41,783 nt of DNA, taken from positions 1-41,783 of the forward strand of contig JAFZQX010000014.1 in the NCBI GenBank assembly GCA_017620205.1, written 5' to 3'. The position numbers and the translations under genes are program-made. A model generated the notes under the pieces. The model searched no databases. It was not told where the DNA came from and worked only from the letters and a program-made list of their open reading frames with translations. This DNA is from Clostridia bacterium. GTDB taxonomy: Bacteria; Bacillota; Clostridia; UMGS1883; UMGS1540. Shown piece after piece: positions 15,166 to 23,449 of this stretch (its first letter is position 1; each line of letters starts with the position of its first letter).

Positions 15166-15194
15166 TTGACTTTTAAGCGTTGTTTCTGTATAAT
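15166..15194 (+). promoter_or_regulatory. Promoter of the DUF624-like gene
   Basis: TTGACT (15166-15171) and TATAAT (15189-15194) with a 17-bp spacer, divergent from the DUF1858 promoter 46 bp away. The leader is only about 18 nt and includes TAGGAGAT as ribosome-binding site. Confidence 0.88.
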
Positions 15195-15217
15195 ATTCTG
15201 CATAGGAGATTTTAGTT

Positions 15218-16018
15218 ATGGGACTTATTTACAGATTTTCAAAGTCCGGCAAGGGCATAACAAAAGAAGAAGCGCTAAAGCGCAGTTACTTTAATATTCT
15301 TTGGAGAAAGCTCAGCAGATTATCGGTTTTAAATATTTTGTATTTTTTATGCAACATCGTTTTCTTTGCTTTATCTGTTTTTTTGATGTGGGGGTTTTTC
15401 ACAGGCGATGAAAACGAACTTGCAGATTTCTTTATTAATATTTCTAAAGGGCGTGCCCTCCTGCCCATTCTGCCGTTTGTGCCTCTGATGTTTACAGGTC
15501 CCACAACGGCGGGACTTACGTATGTATGCAGGAATTTTGCACGGCAGGAGCATGCGTTTGTCGCAAGCGACTTTTTTGAGCATACAAAAAAGAATTTTAA
15601 ACAGGGTATGCTTGCGGGAATAATACTGACGCTTGTGTTTTATTTATATTTAAATGCGGCAGTATATTATTATCTCAACTTTCCGTCAAGCGCTGTAATT
15701 TCTGCCGTTTTAGGATGCTTTTTGATAATTGCGTCGTTTTATGTATATCCTTTAATGGTTACGTTCGATATGAGCCTTAAGGATATTTTCAAAAATTCCA
15801 TACTTTTTGCACTTTCAAACCTTCCTTGGAATTTGCTGACGCTCGCAGCGCTCGTGGCCGTGCACGGTCTTTTAGTGCTCTTCCTTTCGTCTTTGCACAT
15901 TGTGTTTGCCGTAATTATATGGGTTGTTTTAATGGCGGTTTTTCTTATAGCGTGGTCATCGTTTACAATAAATTTCACCACATGGGGCGCGATACAGAAA
16001 AATATAAATAATAATTAA
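15218..16018 (+). CDS. DUF624/YesL-like membrane protein
   Basis: The 266 residues hold about five to six membrane segments (roughly 38-60, 82-100, 132-155, 160-182, 201-225 and 228-250). The GPTTAGLTYVCRNFARQEH segment (about 92-110), followed by a DFF motif, resembles the conserved core of the DUF624/YesL family, whose members often sit near sugar ABC transporter genes. No such neighbours are present here and the role is unknown. The N-terminal cytosolic stretch is basic. A hairpin terminator follows and converges with the histidine phosphatase gene. Confidence 0.75.
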   Translation: MGLIYRFSKSGKGITKEEALKRSYFNILWRKLSRLSVLNILYFLCNIVFFALSVFLMWGFFTGDENELADFFINISKGRALLPILPFVPLMFTGPTTAGLTYVCRNFARQEHAFVASDFFEHTKKNFKQGMLAGIILTLVFYLYLNAAVYYYLNFPSSAVISAVLGCFLIIASFYVYPLMVTFDMSLKDIFKNSILFALSNLPWNLLTLAALVAVHGLLVLFLSSLHIVFAVIIWVVLMAVFLIAWSSFTINFTTWGAIQKNINNN

Positions 16019-16041
16019 TATTTAATAATGAATAGTTAACG

Positions 16042-16075
16042 AAAAAGCCTTGACGTTTCGTCAAGGCTTTTGTTT
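16042..16075. terminator. Bidirectional terminator
   Basis: AAAGCCTTGAC and GTCAAGGCTTT form a perfect stem around GTTTC, flanked by A-rich and T-rich tracts. It separates the rightward DUF624-like gene from the leftward arg operon. Confidence 0.88.
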
Positions 16076-16692
16076 TATAAATCTGCGTTTAATACTGTGA
16101 TTAAACCGTCAAGAAAGTCTGCATATCCTTTATCTGTTACGGAAAACTTTCCGTTTTCGTAGGAAACGGTTGTAACGGAAGCGTTCGGAACCCAGCCGTC
16201 ATGATCGCCGAGGCGGTCCAGAAACACTTTAATTGCAGTTGCGTGAAAAACTACCGCAACTCTTTTGCCGTCGTTTTCGCGCGCTATTTTATCCATCTCG
16301 CGGTATACTCTTTCGGAAAGCTCGCGTATTGTTTCGCCGCCTATGGTTATAGCGTTTAAAAAGTCATACTTCCACGCTGCGAATTCTTCGGGGTTTCTCT
16401 TTGATATTTCCTCAAAGGTCATCTCTTCCCAATCGCCGCCGTTTATCTCGCGCAAATCTTTTCTTTTTATTATATGGAGTCCTTTATAGTCCGCAAACGG
16501 TTTCGCGGTGTCAACAGCTCTTATAAGGTCGCTCGAATATACGGCGTCTATTTCTACGCCTTTCATATATTCTCCGAGACGTCTCGCCTGTTCAAATCCC
16601 TTTTCTGTCAGGCCCCAGTCCGAGTAGCCGACAAATCTGTCTTCAAGATTACCGCGGCTCTCGCCGTGTCTTATTATGTAAAGCGTTGTCAT
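16075..16692 (-). CDS. Histidine phosphatase family protein
   Basis: The 205 residues belong to the phosphoglycerate mutase-like histidine phosphatases. They show the catalytic RHGES (about 8-12), the phosphate-pocket SSDLIRAVDTA segment (about 53-63), the acidic LREINGGDWE (about 80-89) and the second histidine in VVFHATAIK (about 147-155). Substrate is not predictable; relatives include cobalamin-pathway CobC, sugar phosphatases and glycolytic mutases. A cofactor-independent mutase (gpmI) is present nearby, so a purely glycolytic role is not needed. Its ATG overlaps the last base of the argF stop codon (TAATG), so it is translationally coupled to arginine biosynthesis genes. Confidence 0.9.
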   Translation of the reverse strand: MTTLYIIRHGESRGNLEDRFVGYSDWGLTEKGFEQARRLGEYMKGVEIDAVYSSDLIRAVDTAKPFADYKGLHIIKRKDLREINGGDWEEMTFEEISKRNPEEFAAWKYDFLNAITIGGETIRELSERVYREMDKIARENDGKRVAVVFHATAIKVFLDRLGDHDGWVPNASVTTVSYENGKFSVTDKGYADFLDGLITVLNADL

Positions 16693-17615
16693 TATTTATC
16701 CCCCATAACGGATACCATAACGGCTTTTTGCGCGTGAAGTCTGTTTTCGGCCTCGTCAAATATTACTGAGTTCGGGCCGTCTATAACGTCTTCCGTAACT
16801 TCAAAGCCGCGGTATGCGGGAAGACAGTGCATAAATATAGCGTCATCTTTCGCGTGTCCGAAGAGTTCTTTATTAACCGTATAATCTTTAAAGATTTTTA
16901 TTCTCTCAGCTTTTTCGGCTTCCTGACCCATGCTGCACCATGTGTCTGTATAAACAACATCGGCATCTTTTATAGCTTCAACGGGGTCTTCGGTGAGCAA
17001 AATACTGCTGCCTGTCTTTTTAGCGTCTTCTTTGGCATTTTCTACAACCTCAGCATCGCACATATGCGTTTTGGGCGAGCCTATGGCTATATCCATGCCA
17101 ACCTTTGTGCATCCGTATAAAAGCGAGTTTGCTATATTGTTGCCGTCGCCTATGTACGCCATTTTCAAGCCTTCAAGCTTGCCCTTGTGATCATAAGTTG
17201 TCTGCAGATCGGCTAAAATCTGGCAGGGGTGCAGCAAATCCGTAAGACCGTTTATAATCGGAATCGTACCGTATTTTGCGAGATCCGTTACATCACTGTG
17301 CGCAAAAGTTCTTATCATAATGCCGTCAAGGAAACGCGACAAAACGTTTGCTGTATCGTAAATTGTTTCGCCACGGCCCAGCTGAATGTCATTAGAGCTT
17401 AAAAAGAGTGGATAGCCGCCGAGCTGATACATGCCTACTTCAAACGAAACTCTCGTTCTTGTTGACGATTTTGTAAAAATCATGCCGAGCGTTTTGCCCT
17501 TTAAAAGGTGGTGTTCTATTCCCTTTTTATTTTCGTCTTTAAGCTTTATGGCAAGCTTTAAAATGCCGTGTATTTCTTCCGTTGTAAGGTCATGCAGACT
17601 TATTAAATGTTTCAT
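16692..17615 (-). CDS. argF: Ornithine carbamoyltransferase
   Basis: It makes citrulline from ornithine and carbamoyl phosphate in arginine synthesis; some anaerobes also run the reverse, catabolic reaction. The 307 residues show the carbamoyl-phosphate site SSTRTRVSFE, the HPCQ motif and the ornithine-binding HCLPA near the C terminus. I start at ATG 17615, which overlaps the argD stop as ATGA and has GGAGG 7 nt upstream; ATG 17621 is too close to that site. Coupling to argD and the ARG-box-like site upstream support an anabolic role. Confidence 0.95.
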   Translation of the reverse strand: MKHLISLHDLTTEEIHGILKLAIKLKDENKKGIEHHLLKGKTLGMIFTKSSTRTRVSFEVGMYQLGGYPLFLSSNDIQLGRGETIYDTANVLSRFLDGIMIRTFAHSDVTDLAKYGTIPIINGLTDLLHPCQILADLQTTYDHKGKLEGLKMAYIGDGNNIANSLLYGCTKVGMDIAIGSPKTHMCDAEVVENAKEDAKKTGSSILLTEDPVEAIKDADVVYTDTWCSMGQEAEKAERIKIFKDYTVNKELFGHAKDDAIFMHCLPAYRGFEVTEDVIDGPNSVIFDEAENRLHAQKAVMVSVMGDK

Positions 17616-18778
17616 ATACATTCCTCCAGAGTTTCACAGAATTTATCTATTTCTTCTTTTGTAACTATAAGCGGCGGCAGAATACGCAATGTATCGTCTC
17701 CGACAGCGCCCAAAAGATATTTCTTCTCAAACATTTTGCGGACAATGTCTTTCGCGTTTTTGCCTACCGCAACGCCAATCATAAGACCTTTGCCGCGCAC
17801 GCCGGAAACGCCCGCTATTTTTGAAAGCTTTTCTGCAAAGTATTTGCCGTTTTCCCCGGCTTTTTGGATTAAGTTTTCTTCGTCTATTGTCTTTAAAACT
17901 TCAAGCGCAACTGTAGTGGCTAAGTGATTGCCGCCGAAAGTGCCGCCGTGGTCACCGGGCTGGAACGCACATACCGCTTCTTTTGCAAGCACTGCGCCAA
18001 TGGGCACGCCGCCGCCGAGCGCTTTTGCCATCGTTATAATATCGGGTTCAACACCGTAATGCTCATAAGCAAACATCTTGCCCGTTCTGCCTACGCCCGT
18101 CTGGATCTCATCATCAATAATCAAAATATCGTTTTTGCGGCAAATTTCAAATACTGCTTTTATGTAATCAGGGTCCAAAGGATGAACGCCGCTTTCGCCC
18201 TGAATAAATTCTGCCATAAAAGCCGCAGTTTTGTCCGTTACGGCATTTTTAAAAGCTTCTATATCGTTTATGGGAACATGCGTAAATCCCGGTGTCAGCG
18301 GTGCATACGGCTTCTGGTACTTTTCCTGTCCCGTTGCGGCAACTGCAGCAAGCGTTCTGCCGTGGAAAGACTTTTTGAGCGTTATAATATCAGTTCTGCC
18401 CGTGCCCTTTTTGTAGTGATAAATCTTTGCAAGCTTTATAGCACCTTCGTTTGCTTCCGCACCGGAGTTTGCAAAATACGCTCTGTCACAACAGGAGCGC
18501 GCAGCAAGCTCTTTGGCAAGACACGCCTGCGATTCTATATAGTAGAGCGACGATGTGTGCAAAAGCTTTTCCGCCTGCTCTTTTATTGTTTTTACAATAT
18601 TCGGATGAGAATGACCCAGTGCGGTAACGGCTATGCCCGCGAAAAAGTCTTTGTAAACCTCGCCTTTTGTATCGGTAATATCCATGCCCTTACCGGATAC
18701 AAACGCAACGGGAGTCCTCTCTCCGAAAGTATTCATAAAATATTTTTTATCGGTATCTTTAATCTGCTGTAAATCCAT
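17612..18778 (-). CDS. argD: Acetylornithine aminotransferase
   Basis: The 388-residue PLP enzyme converts N-acetylglutamate semialdehyde to N-acetylornithine. Typical segments are YKDFFAGIAVTALGHSHP, FANSGAEANEGAIKLA, KSFHGRTLAAVAATGQ, IDDEIQTGVGRTGK, and the PLP lysine in ITMAKALGGGVPIG. AGAGGTGA precedes the start. Other class III transaminases (ornithine, succinylornithine, GABA) are similar, but the adjacent argF settles the call. Transcription begins just upstream at a promoter overlapped by an arginine-repressor-type palindrome. Confidence 0.95.
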   Translation of the reverse strand: MDLQQIKDTDKKYFMNTFGERTPVAFVSGKGMDITDTKGEVYKDFFAGIAVTALGHSHPNIVKTIKEQAEKLLHTSSLYYIESQACLAKELAARSCCDRAYFANSGAEANEGAIKLAKIYHYKKGTGRTDIITLKKSFHGRTLAAVAATGQEKYQKPYAPLTPGFTHVPINDIEAFKNAVTDKTAAFMAEFIQGESGVHPLDPDYIKAVFEICRKNDILIIDDEIQTGVGRTGKMFAYEHYGVEPDIITMAKALGGGVPIGAVLAKEAVCAFQPGDHGGTFGGNHLATTVALEVLKTIDEENLIQKAGENGKYFAEKLSKIAGVSGVRGKGLMIGVAVGKNAKDIVRKMFEKKYLLGAVGDDTLRILPPLIVTKEEIDKFCETLEECI

Positions 18779-18809
18779 GATAAGTCACCTCTGTATGTTT
18801 GATTGTATA

Positions 18810-18838
18810 ATTATACTATATTTAGAATAAATATTCAA
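18810..18838 (-). promoter_or_regulatory. argD promoter with overlapping ARG-box-like operator
   Basis: TTGAAT (18838-18833) and TATAAT (18815-18810) are 17 bp apart on the minus strand. TTGAATATTTATTCTA (18838-18823) overlaps the -35 box and matches the ArgR/AhrC palindrome pattern TGAAT-4-ATTC. Bound repressor would block RNA polymerase, giving arginine feedback on argD-argF-phosphatase. Confidence 0.75.
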
Positions 18839-18859
18839 TATGCAAATTTGCCTAAAATA

Positions 18860-21241
18860 TTACTGCGTAAGTTGTGCACACTTGTCGCTTTCCATAGGAA
18901 ACTGTATTTCACGCTCTGCCGTTTTGCCAACGGGAATAAGCGCATTGTCAATTACATATTTCATATCCTTTGCAAATTTAAAACGAAGTTTGTCTTTTAC
19001 CTCCGCAGGTATTTCGTCAAGATCTTTTTTGTTTTCCTCGGGCATAATTATGCATTTTATTCCGAAACGGTATGCAGCCAATACCTTTTCTTTAATGCCG
19101 CCGACAGGCAGAACTCTGCCGCGGATTGTTATTTCGCCCGTCATAGCGAGATCCGAAGGTATTGCGCGGTTTGACAAAGCAGATACCATAGCGGAGCAAA
19201 TTGTAATGCCCGCAGAAGGACCGTCTTTCGGGGTTGCGCCTTCGGGTACGTGCATGTGTATATCGCAGGTTTTATAAAACTCAAGTGGCACGCCGAGCTC
19301 TTCCGCATGCGAACGGATAAAGCTTATTGCGGCTTTTGCGGACTCCTGCATAACATCGCCGAGTTGTCCCGTCAGTTCAACTTTTCCGCTGCCGGGAGTT
19401 ACGTTTACTTCAATGCTTAAAGTGTCGCCGCCGACAGCCGTCCACGCGAGACCGCGCGCAACGCCTATGTCTTCCCTGCCCGAAAGCGTTTCAAAGCGGA
19501 ACTTGCGTTTGCCCAGAAACGCTTCAATGTTTTTGCGGGTGACGGATACGCTTTCGCCGCCCGAGACTATCATTCCCGCCGCTTTGCGGCATATATGGCG
19601 TATTTCGCGTTCCAAATTGCGGACGCCCGCTTCTCTTGTATAATATAAAATAATATCGTCAATTGCACCGCGCGAAATTTTAAGCTCGTGCTTTTCTATA
19701 CCGTGCTCCGAAAGCGCTTTCGGCACAAGATGGCGAAGAGCGATATTTTCTTTCTCCTGTGATGTGTAGCCCGAGATCTCTATAACCTCCATACGGTCGA
19801 GAAGCGGTCTCGGAATGGTTTCAAGATTATTTGCCGTAGTTAAAAACATAACCTTTGTAAGGTCAAGCGGAATATCGAGATAATGATCGCGGAAAGCAAA
19901 ATTCTGCTCGCTGTCCAAAACTTCCAAAAGCGCAGAAGAAGGATCGCCCTTATAGTCCGCGCCGAGCTTGTCGACCTCGTCCAAAAGTATCAGCGGATTC
20001 ATAGAACCCGCCTGCTTTATTGCGTTTACAATTCTGCCGGGCATGGCGCCAATATACGTTTTTCTGTGACCCCGTATTTCCGCTTCGTCACGCACGCCGC
20101 CGAGAGAAATTCTCGCGTAGTTTCTGCCGAGCGCACGCGCTATGCTTTTGGCAACAGACGTTTTGCCGACTCCGGGAGGGCCCGCGAGGCACAAAATCTG
20201 CCCCGATAGCTCACCTTTTAATATGCGCACGGATAAATATTCAAGAATTCTCTCTTTTACCTTTTCAAGGCCGTAATGGTCGTCGTTTAATATCTTTTCA
20301 GCTTTTTTAAGCGATGTTTTTTCCTTTGTATAAACGCCGAAAGGCATTTCAAGAAGGTTATCGAGATATGTTCTTATAACGCCTGAATCCGCGCTGTTTT
20401 GCGACATCTTCTCAAGGTGCGACAGCTCTTTTAAAGCTTTTTTGCGCGCTTCTTCGGGAAGCGGCAGGGAATCTATCTTTTCCTTATATTCGTCAATCTC
20501 ATCCGCGTCCTCACCAAGCTCCGTCATGATGGCTTTTACCTGCTCATGGAGAAAATAGTTTCTCTGGTTTTTGTCCATCTGGCTTTTAACTCTTGTTAAA
20601 ATATCCATCTCCGTGCGGACAAGCTGAAGCTCATCGCTCATTTTGGCAACAAGCTTTGTAAGGCGTTTATAAACATTGAATTCTTCCAAAATCTCCTGCT
20701 TGTCGGAAACCTTTTGAAGAAAGCTTGACGCTATACTGTCAGCATACTGCGAAAGGCTTTCCATGTTTTCAATATTAGCGTAAAGCTCAGCGGACACTTT
20801 GGGTTTTATGGCCGTGTATTCATTCCATATATCGGAAATCATGCGCTTTATGGCTTCAAGTTCTATACCCTCAGTTTTTCTCTGAATACTTTTGCACTCT
20901 ATAACGTCACATTCAAAGTACGGATCGCGCTTTGTGTATTCTGAAATCTTTGCTCTGTACAAGCCTTCAACCAAAACGCGCACGGTTTTGCCGGGAAGCT
21001 TTAAAAGCTGTTTTACTTTCGCAACTGTACCGACGCCATATATTTCATCAATATCCGGCTCTTCATTAGCCGTTTCCTTCTGAGCTGCAAGAAAGACCTG
21101 CTGACCGTTTGCCATAGCCGCTTCAAGTGCGTCTATGGAGCGTTTTCTCGCAACGTCAAAATGCAAAATCATAGAAGGGTATATTACAATGCCGCGAACG
21201 GGTATAAGCGGCAGAACTGCTTCTCTTTTTAAATTTGCCAT
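18860..21241 (-). CDS. lon: ATP-dependent protease Lon
   Basis: Lon is a cytosolic hexameric protease that degrades damaged and regulatory proteins. The 793 residues show the N-terminal substrate-binding domain (VLPLIPVRGIVIYPSM onward), a coiled helical region (about 190-310), the AAA+ module with Walker A GPPGVGKTS (about 355-363) and a Walker B segment (LILLDEVDK), and the serine protease domain with the DGPSAG serine (about 675) and the catalytic lysine in GGIKEKVLAA (about 718). Length is normal. The predicted mRNA leader is nearly 190 nt and contains a 162-nt inverted-repeat structure. The stop codon is followed at once by the arg operator. Confidence 0.97.
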   Translation of the reverse strand: MANLKREAVLPLIPVRGIVIYPSMILHFDVARKRSIDALEAAMANGQQVFLAAQKETANEEPDIDEIYGVGTVAKVKQLLKLPGKTVRVLVEGLYRAKISEYTKRDPYFECDVIECKSIQRKTEGIELEAIKRMISDIWNEYTAIKPKVSAELYANIENMESLSQYADSIASSFLQKVSDKQEILEEFNVYKRLTKLVAKMSDELQLVRTEMDILTRVKSQMDKNQRNYFLHEQVKAIMTELGEDADEIDEYKEKIDSLPLPEEARKKALKELSHLEKMSQNSADSGVIRTYLDNLLEMPFGVYTKEKTSLKKAEKILNDDHYGLEKVKERILEYLSVRILKGELSGQILCLAGPPGVGKTSVAKSIARALGRNYARISLGGVRDEAEIRGHRKTYIGAMPGRIVNAIKQAGSMNPLILLDEVDKLGADYKGDPSSALLEVLDSEQNFAFRDHYLDIPLDLTKVMFLTTANNLETIPRPLLDRMEVIEISGYTSQEKENIALRHLVPKALSEHGIEKHELKISRGAIDDIILYYTREAGVRNLEREIRHICRKAAGMIVSGGESVSVTRKNIEAFLGKRKFRFETLSGREDIGVARGLAWTAVGGDTLSIEVNVTPGSGKVELTGQLGDVMQESAKAAISFIRSHAEELGVPLEFYKTCDIHMHVPEGATPKDGPSAGITICSAMVSALSNRAIPSDLAMTGEITIRGRVLPVGGIKEKVLAAYRFGIKCIIMPEENKKDLDEIPAEVKDKLRFKFAKDMKYVIDNALIPVGKTAEREIQFPMESDKCAQLTQ

Positions 21242-21261
21242 AAGACACCATTGCCTTTCTT

Positions 21262-21423
21262 TAAGCAGTTACTTTAATTTCCAAACACGTTTTAGGTGTG
21301 CGTTTTTACGCCACTGCTTTGTTAAAATACTCGCAAATGCGTGTCGTATTTCAAGACCGGCAACAAAGACAAAGGACTATTTTACTTGTTTTAGGCGTGT
21401 TCGGATATTAAAGCAACTGCTTA
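21262..21423 (-). repeat. 162-bp inverted-repeat element in the lon leader
   Basis: Arms of 28 bases (21262-21289 and 21396-21423) match at 25 of 28 positions when one is reverse-complemented (core TAAGCAGTT, CTTTAAT, AACACG). Inside are AAATAC/GTATTT enclosing CGCA/TGCG, and TTTGTT/AACAAA. TTTTAGGTGTG/TTTTAGGCGTG occur as direct repeats next to both arms. The element lies between the lon promoter and start codon, so it would be transcribed as a branched RNA ending about 20 nt before the ATG. It could be a small mobile-element relic (MITE-like) or a regulatory leader. Confidence 0.7.
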
Positions 21424-21440
21424 GGGTAGTATAGAGTATT

Positions 21441-21469
21441 ATTTTATCACATAAATATATCTTTTTCAA
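21441..21469 (-). promoter_or_regulatory. lon promoter
   Basis: TTGAAA (21469-21464) and TAAAAT (21446-21441), 17-bp spacer, on the minus strand. No CIRCE element and no clear CtsR heptad repeats are seen near it. Confidence 0.75.
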
Positions 21470-21505
21470 GACGCACTTTTATTATTTACGTTTTATTAAT
21501 TATTA

Positions 21506-21534
21506 TTGCAATTATTTATTATTTGAGCTATAAT
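21506..21534 (+). promoter_or_regulatory. Promoter of the ECF sigma operon
   Basis: TTGCAA (21506-21511) and TATAAT (21529-21534), 17-bp spacer. The -10 box is of housekeeping type; an additional ECF-type autoregulated promoter could not be identified in the AT-rich spacer. Confidence 0.65.
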
Positions 21535-21566
21535 TAGAATATACGAACGAAAAAGGGGGTGTATCC

Positions 21567-22103
21567 ATGGACGTGTTTACCGAAAAGCTTAAACACGGCA
21601 GCAGTGAAGCTTTTGAAAAGCTCGTAAAAGACTATAAAGCGCGCATATTCTCTATATCCATGGGTATGCTCGGAAACCGCGAGGACGCACTGGATGCGAC
21701 GCAGGAAGTCTTTATAAAGATTTTCCGTTCCATACACAGCTTTAAGGGCGACAGCGCACTATCTACCTGGATTTTCAGAATCACAAAAAACGTTTGTATC
21801 GATACGCTCCGCAAAAACAAAGCGGTTTTTGAAGATGAAATCCCGGAAACCTTGGCGGATACGTCGCTCCCCACACCGGAGGAAGCGCTTATGCTTTCTC
21901 AAAAGCGTGATCTTGTCAAAAACTGCATCAAAGAGCTTCCCTTAAATTACAAAACCGTTTTGCTGCTCCGCGAATACGAAGGTATGTCATATTCCGAAAT
22001 CGCAGAGACGCTCGAAATATCGGAAGGAACTGTAAAATCGCGCATCTCCCGCGCGAGAGAGTATCTTTTTAAACTTTTAAAAACAAAAAAGGAACTTTTA
22101 TAA
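21567..22103 (+). CDS. ECF-type RNA polymerase sigma factor
   Basis: The 178 residues contain region 2 (about 10-80; EALDATQEVFIKIFRSIHSFKGDSALSTWIFRI contains the -10 recognition helix) and region 4 (about 120-175; LPLNYKTVLLLREYEGMSYSEIAETLEISEGTVKSRISRARE is the -35 helix-turn-helix). There is no region 1 or 3, which marks the extracytoplasmic-function (SigW/SigM-like) class. AAAGGGGGTG precedes ATG 21567. It is co-transcribed with a membrane anti-sigma factor 38 bp downstream, so it is probably released in response to an envelope signal. Confidence 0.95.
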   Translation: MDVFTEKLKHGSSEAFEKLVKDYKARIFSISMGMLGNREDALDATQEVFIKIFRSIHSFKGDSALSTWIFRITKNVCIDTLRKNKAVFEDEIPETLADTSLPTPEEALMLSQKRDLVKNCIKELPLNYKTVLLLREYEGMSYSEIAETLEISEGTVKSRISRAREYLFKLLKTKKELL

Positions 22104-22141
22104 TTATTTTTCGTCAAACTAAGTAAAAGGTGGTGATATCT

Positions 22142-23164
22142 GTGACCTGCGAAGAAATAAAAGCAAAACTGAATGAATACATAGACAGCGAGCTTTCAAA
22201 AGAAGAAACAATGGATTTTGAAATGCATTTATACGACTGCGAAGACTGCAAAAAAGAGTATGTGGCGCTAAAAGAACTTGGCGAAGCCGTGAGAGAAACG
22301 CAGTGCACGGATTTGCCCGAAGACTTTGAGATAGCAATACCCAAGAATAATAAAGTAATATCGCTTTTGAAAAAATATCAAAAAACGGCTGCGGTTATGG
22401 CGGCGGCAATTGCCCTTATTCTGGTTGTTCATGCCGTGCGTGACATGCCGGGTTTTATAACAACTGAAAAGCCGAAAGATACTGCGCAAACAGAAGAGTA
22501 TATAAAAGATGATTCAAAAGAAGAATCAAACTCCGAAACGGTTTCAGCCGTTTCAGACGTAGACGTTTCGGAAGATCAGAAATCCGAAGACACGGATAAC
22601 ACTGCCGCACCTGCAAAAACCCCGGAAAAGAAAGAGCAAAGCACACCGCAGCAATCCGTTCACGAGACGAAGAAAGAAAGCGCAAAACGCGATAACAACA
22701 CAACTGCTGCCGAAGTAAAAGAAGACGCTTCTTCATCAAATGCGCAAAGCGCAGATACGGAAGTAACTAAGCCGGAGCCTACGAGACCGCAAACAACGGA
22801 CAGAGGAGAAGCCATACCCGAAGCCGATAACGAAGCCGCCGAAGACACAGCGGCAGGCGGCGGATCATATAACAGTTATTCCGCATCGTACGACGGCAGC
22901 ACGCCTATGAAAAACGAAAGCGCTCAAAACTCCGCAAAATCCGCATCAGGCGGTACTGCTTTAAAATCTGTTGACGTCTCCCCCGTTTTGTCATACTCCA
23001 TACCGTCAGCCGATTCATTTGCAAATCCCGATTTGTACAGCGATTTCAGTTCCAGACTTTCGTCGCTTAAGTCGCGTGCATCATCAGCGTCTGAAGGCGA
23101 AAAACAGGCGATATTAAACGAGTTTAATTCTTTGCAGGCAGAGATCAGTTATAACTTAAAATAA
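22142..23164 (+). CDS. Transmembrane zinc-finger anti-sigma factor
   Basis: The 340 residues begin with a cytosolic putative zinc-finger (zf-HC2) domain: CEEIKAKLNEYIDSELS, then HLYDCEDCKKEY with the H-x3-C-x2-C metal motif. One membrane segment follows (about 86-106, AAVMAAAIALILVVHAV). The remaining 230 or so residues are outside the cell and mostly low complexity, rich in Ser, Glu, Lys, Asp and Thr, ending with a more ordered Ser-rich helical stretch. I chose GTG 22142 because AAAGGTGG lies 8 nt upstream; GTG 22130 lies within that site. It should hold the adjacent sigma factor inactive until its outer part is cleaved or senses stress; the signal is unknown. Confidence 0.88.
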   Translation: MTCEEIKAKLNEYIDSELSKEETMDFEMHLYDCEDCKKEYVALKELGEAVRETQCTDLPEDFEIAIPKNNKVISLLKKYQKTAAVMAAAIALILVVHAVRDMPGFITTEKPKDTAQTEEYIKDDSKEESNSETVSAVSDVDVSEDQKSEDTDNTAAPAKTPEKKEQSTPQQSVHETKKESAKRDNNTTAAEVKEDASSSNAQSADTEVTKPEPTRPQTTDRGEAIPEADNEAAEDTAAGGGSYNSYSASYDGSTPMKNESAQNSAKSASGGTALKSVDVSPVLSYSIPSADSFANPDLYSDFSSRLSSLKSRASSASEGEKQAILNEFNSLQAEISYNLK

Positions 23165-23236
23165 GCGTTAAAACGCAAAAACAGCCGTGACAGAATGTCA
23201 TAGCCGAGATTGGTGACAAAGTCATCAATCTGTTAG

Positions 23237-23359
23237 GACGCTGAGAAACGACGGTATATTTCGCGAATTTAAATTCGTCGGCGTACAAAAAGTACGGTAG
23301 AGTTTAAATTCGCGGAAAGCAAGCAGCCACAAGGGATTTCGATAATCTCTTGTGGCTGT
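23237..23359 (-). repeat. fba/gpmI 3' element, copy 2
   Basis: Read on the minus strand it starts with CAGCCAC (23359-23353) pairing with GTGGCTG (23331-23325). The loop AAGAGATTATC...AAATCCCTT is the same as in copy 1. Then come GCTTTCC, ACTCTACCG, GTACGCCG, the perfect palindrome GCGAATTTAAATTCGC and ATATACCGTCGTTTCTCAG. It is in the sense orientation downstream of gpmI. Unlike copy 1 the hairpin is not followed by a T-run, so termination is not its only possible role. Confidence 0.75.
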
Positions 23360-23370
23360 ATTTTAAAAAT

Positions 23371-23396
23371 AAAAAAACTGTGTTAATTCTTTTAAC
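23371..23396 (-). terminator. Weak terminator after gpmI
   Basis: On the minus strand GTTAA and TTAAC pair around AAGAA, then ACAG and seven Ts. The stem is short, so termination is likely leaky and read-through would include the repeated element beyond. Confidence 0.45.
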
Positions 23397-23449
23397 TTAC
23401 TGACAAAATACGTCCCCTTTGCGGTAGACCGAGTTTGTCAGCGGTCTGC

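Noticed and set aside
17924-18772. 282-residue frame on the plus strand
   Set aside because: Antisense shadow of argD with implausible composition and no start signals.
21242-21566. CIRCE/HrcA or CtsR control of lon
   Set aside because: No TTAGCACTC-type palindrome or clear heptad direct repeats could be found near the lon promoter.
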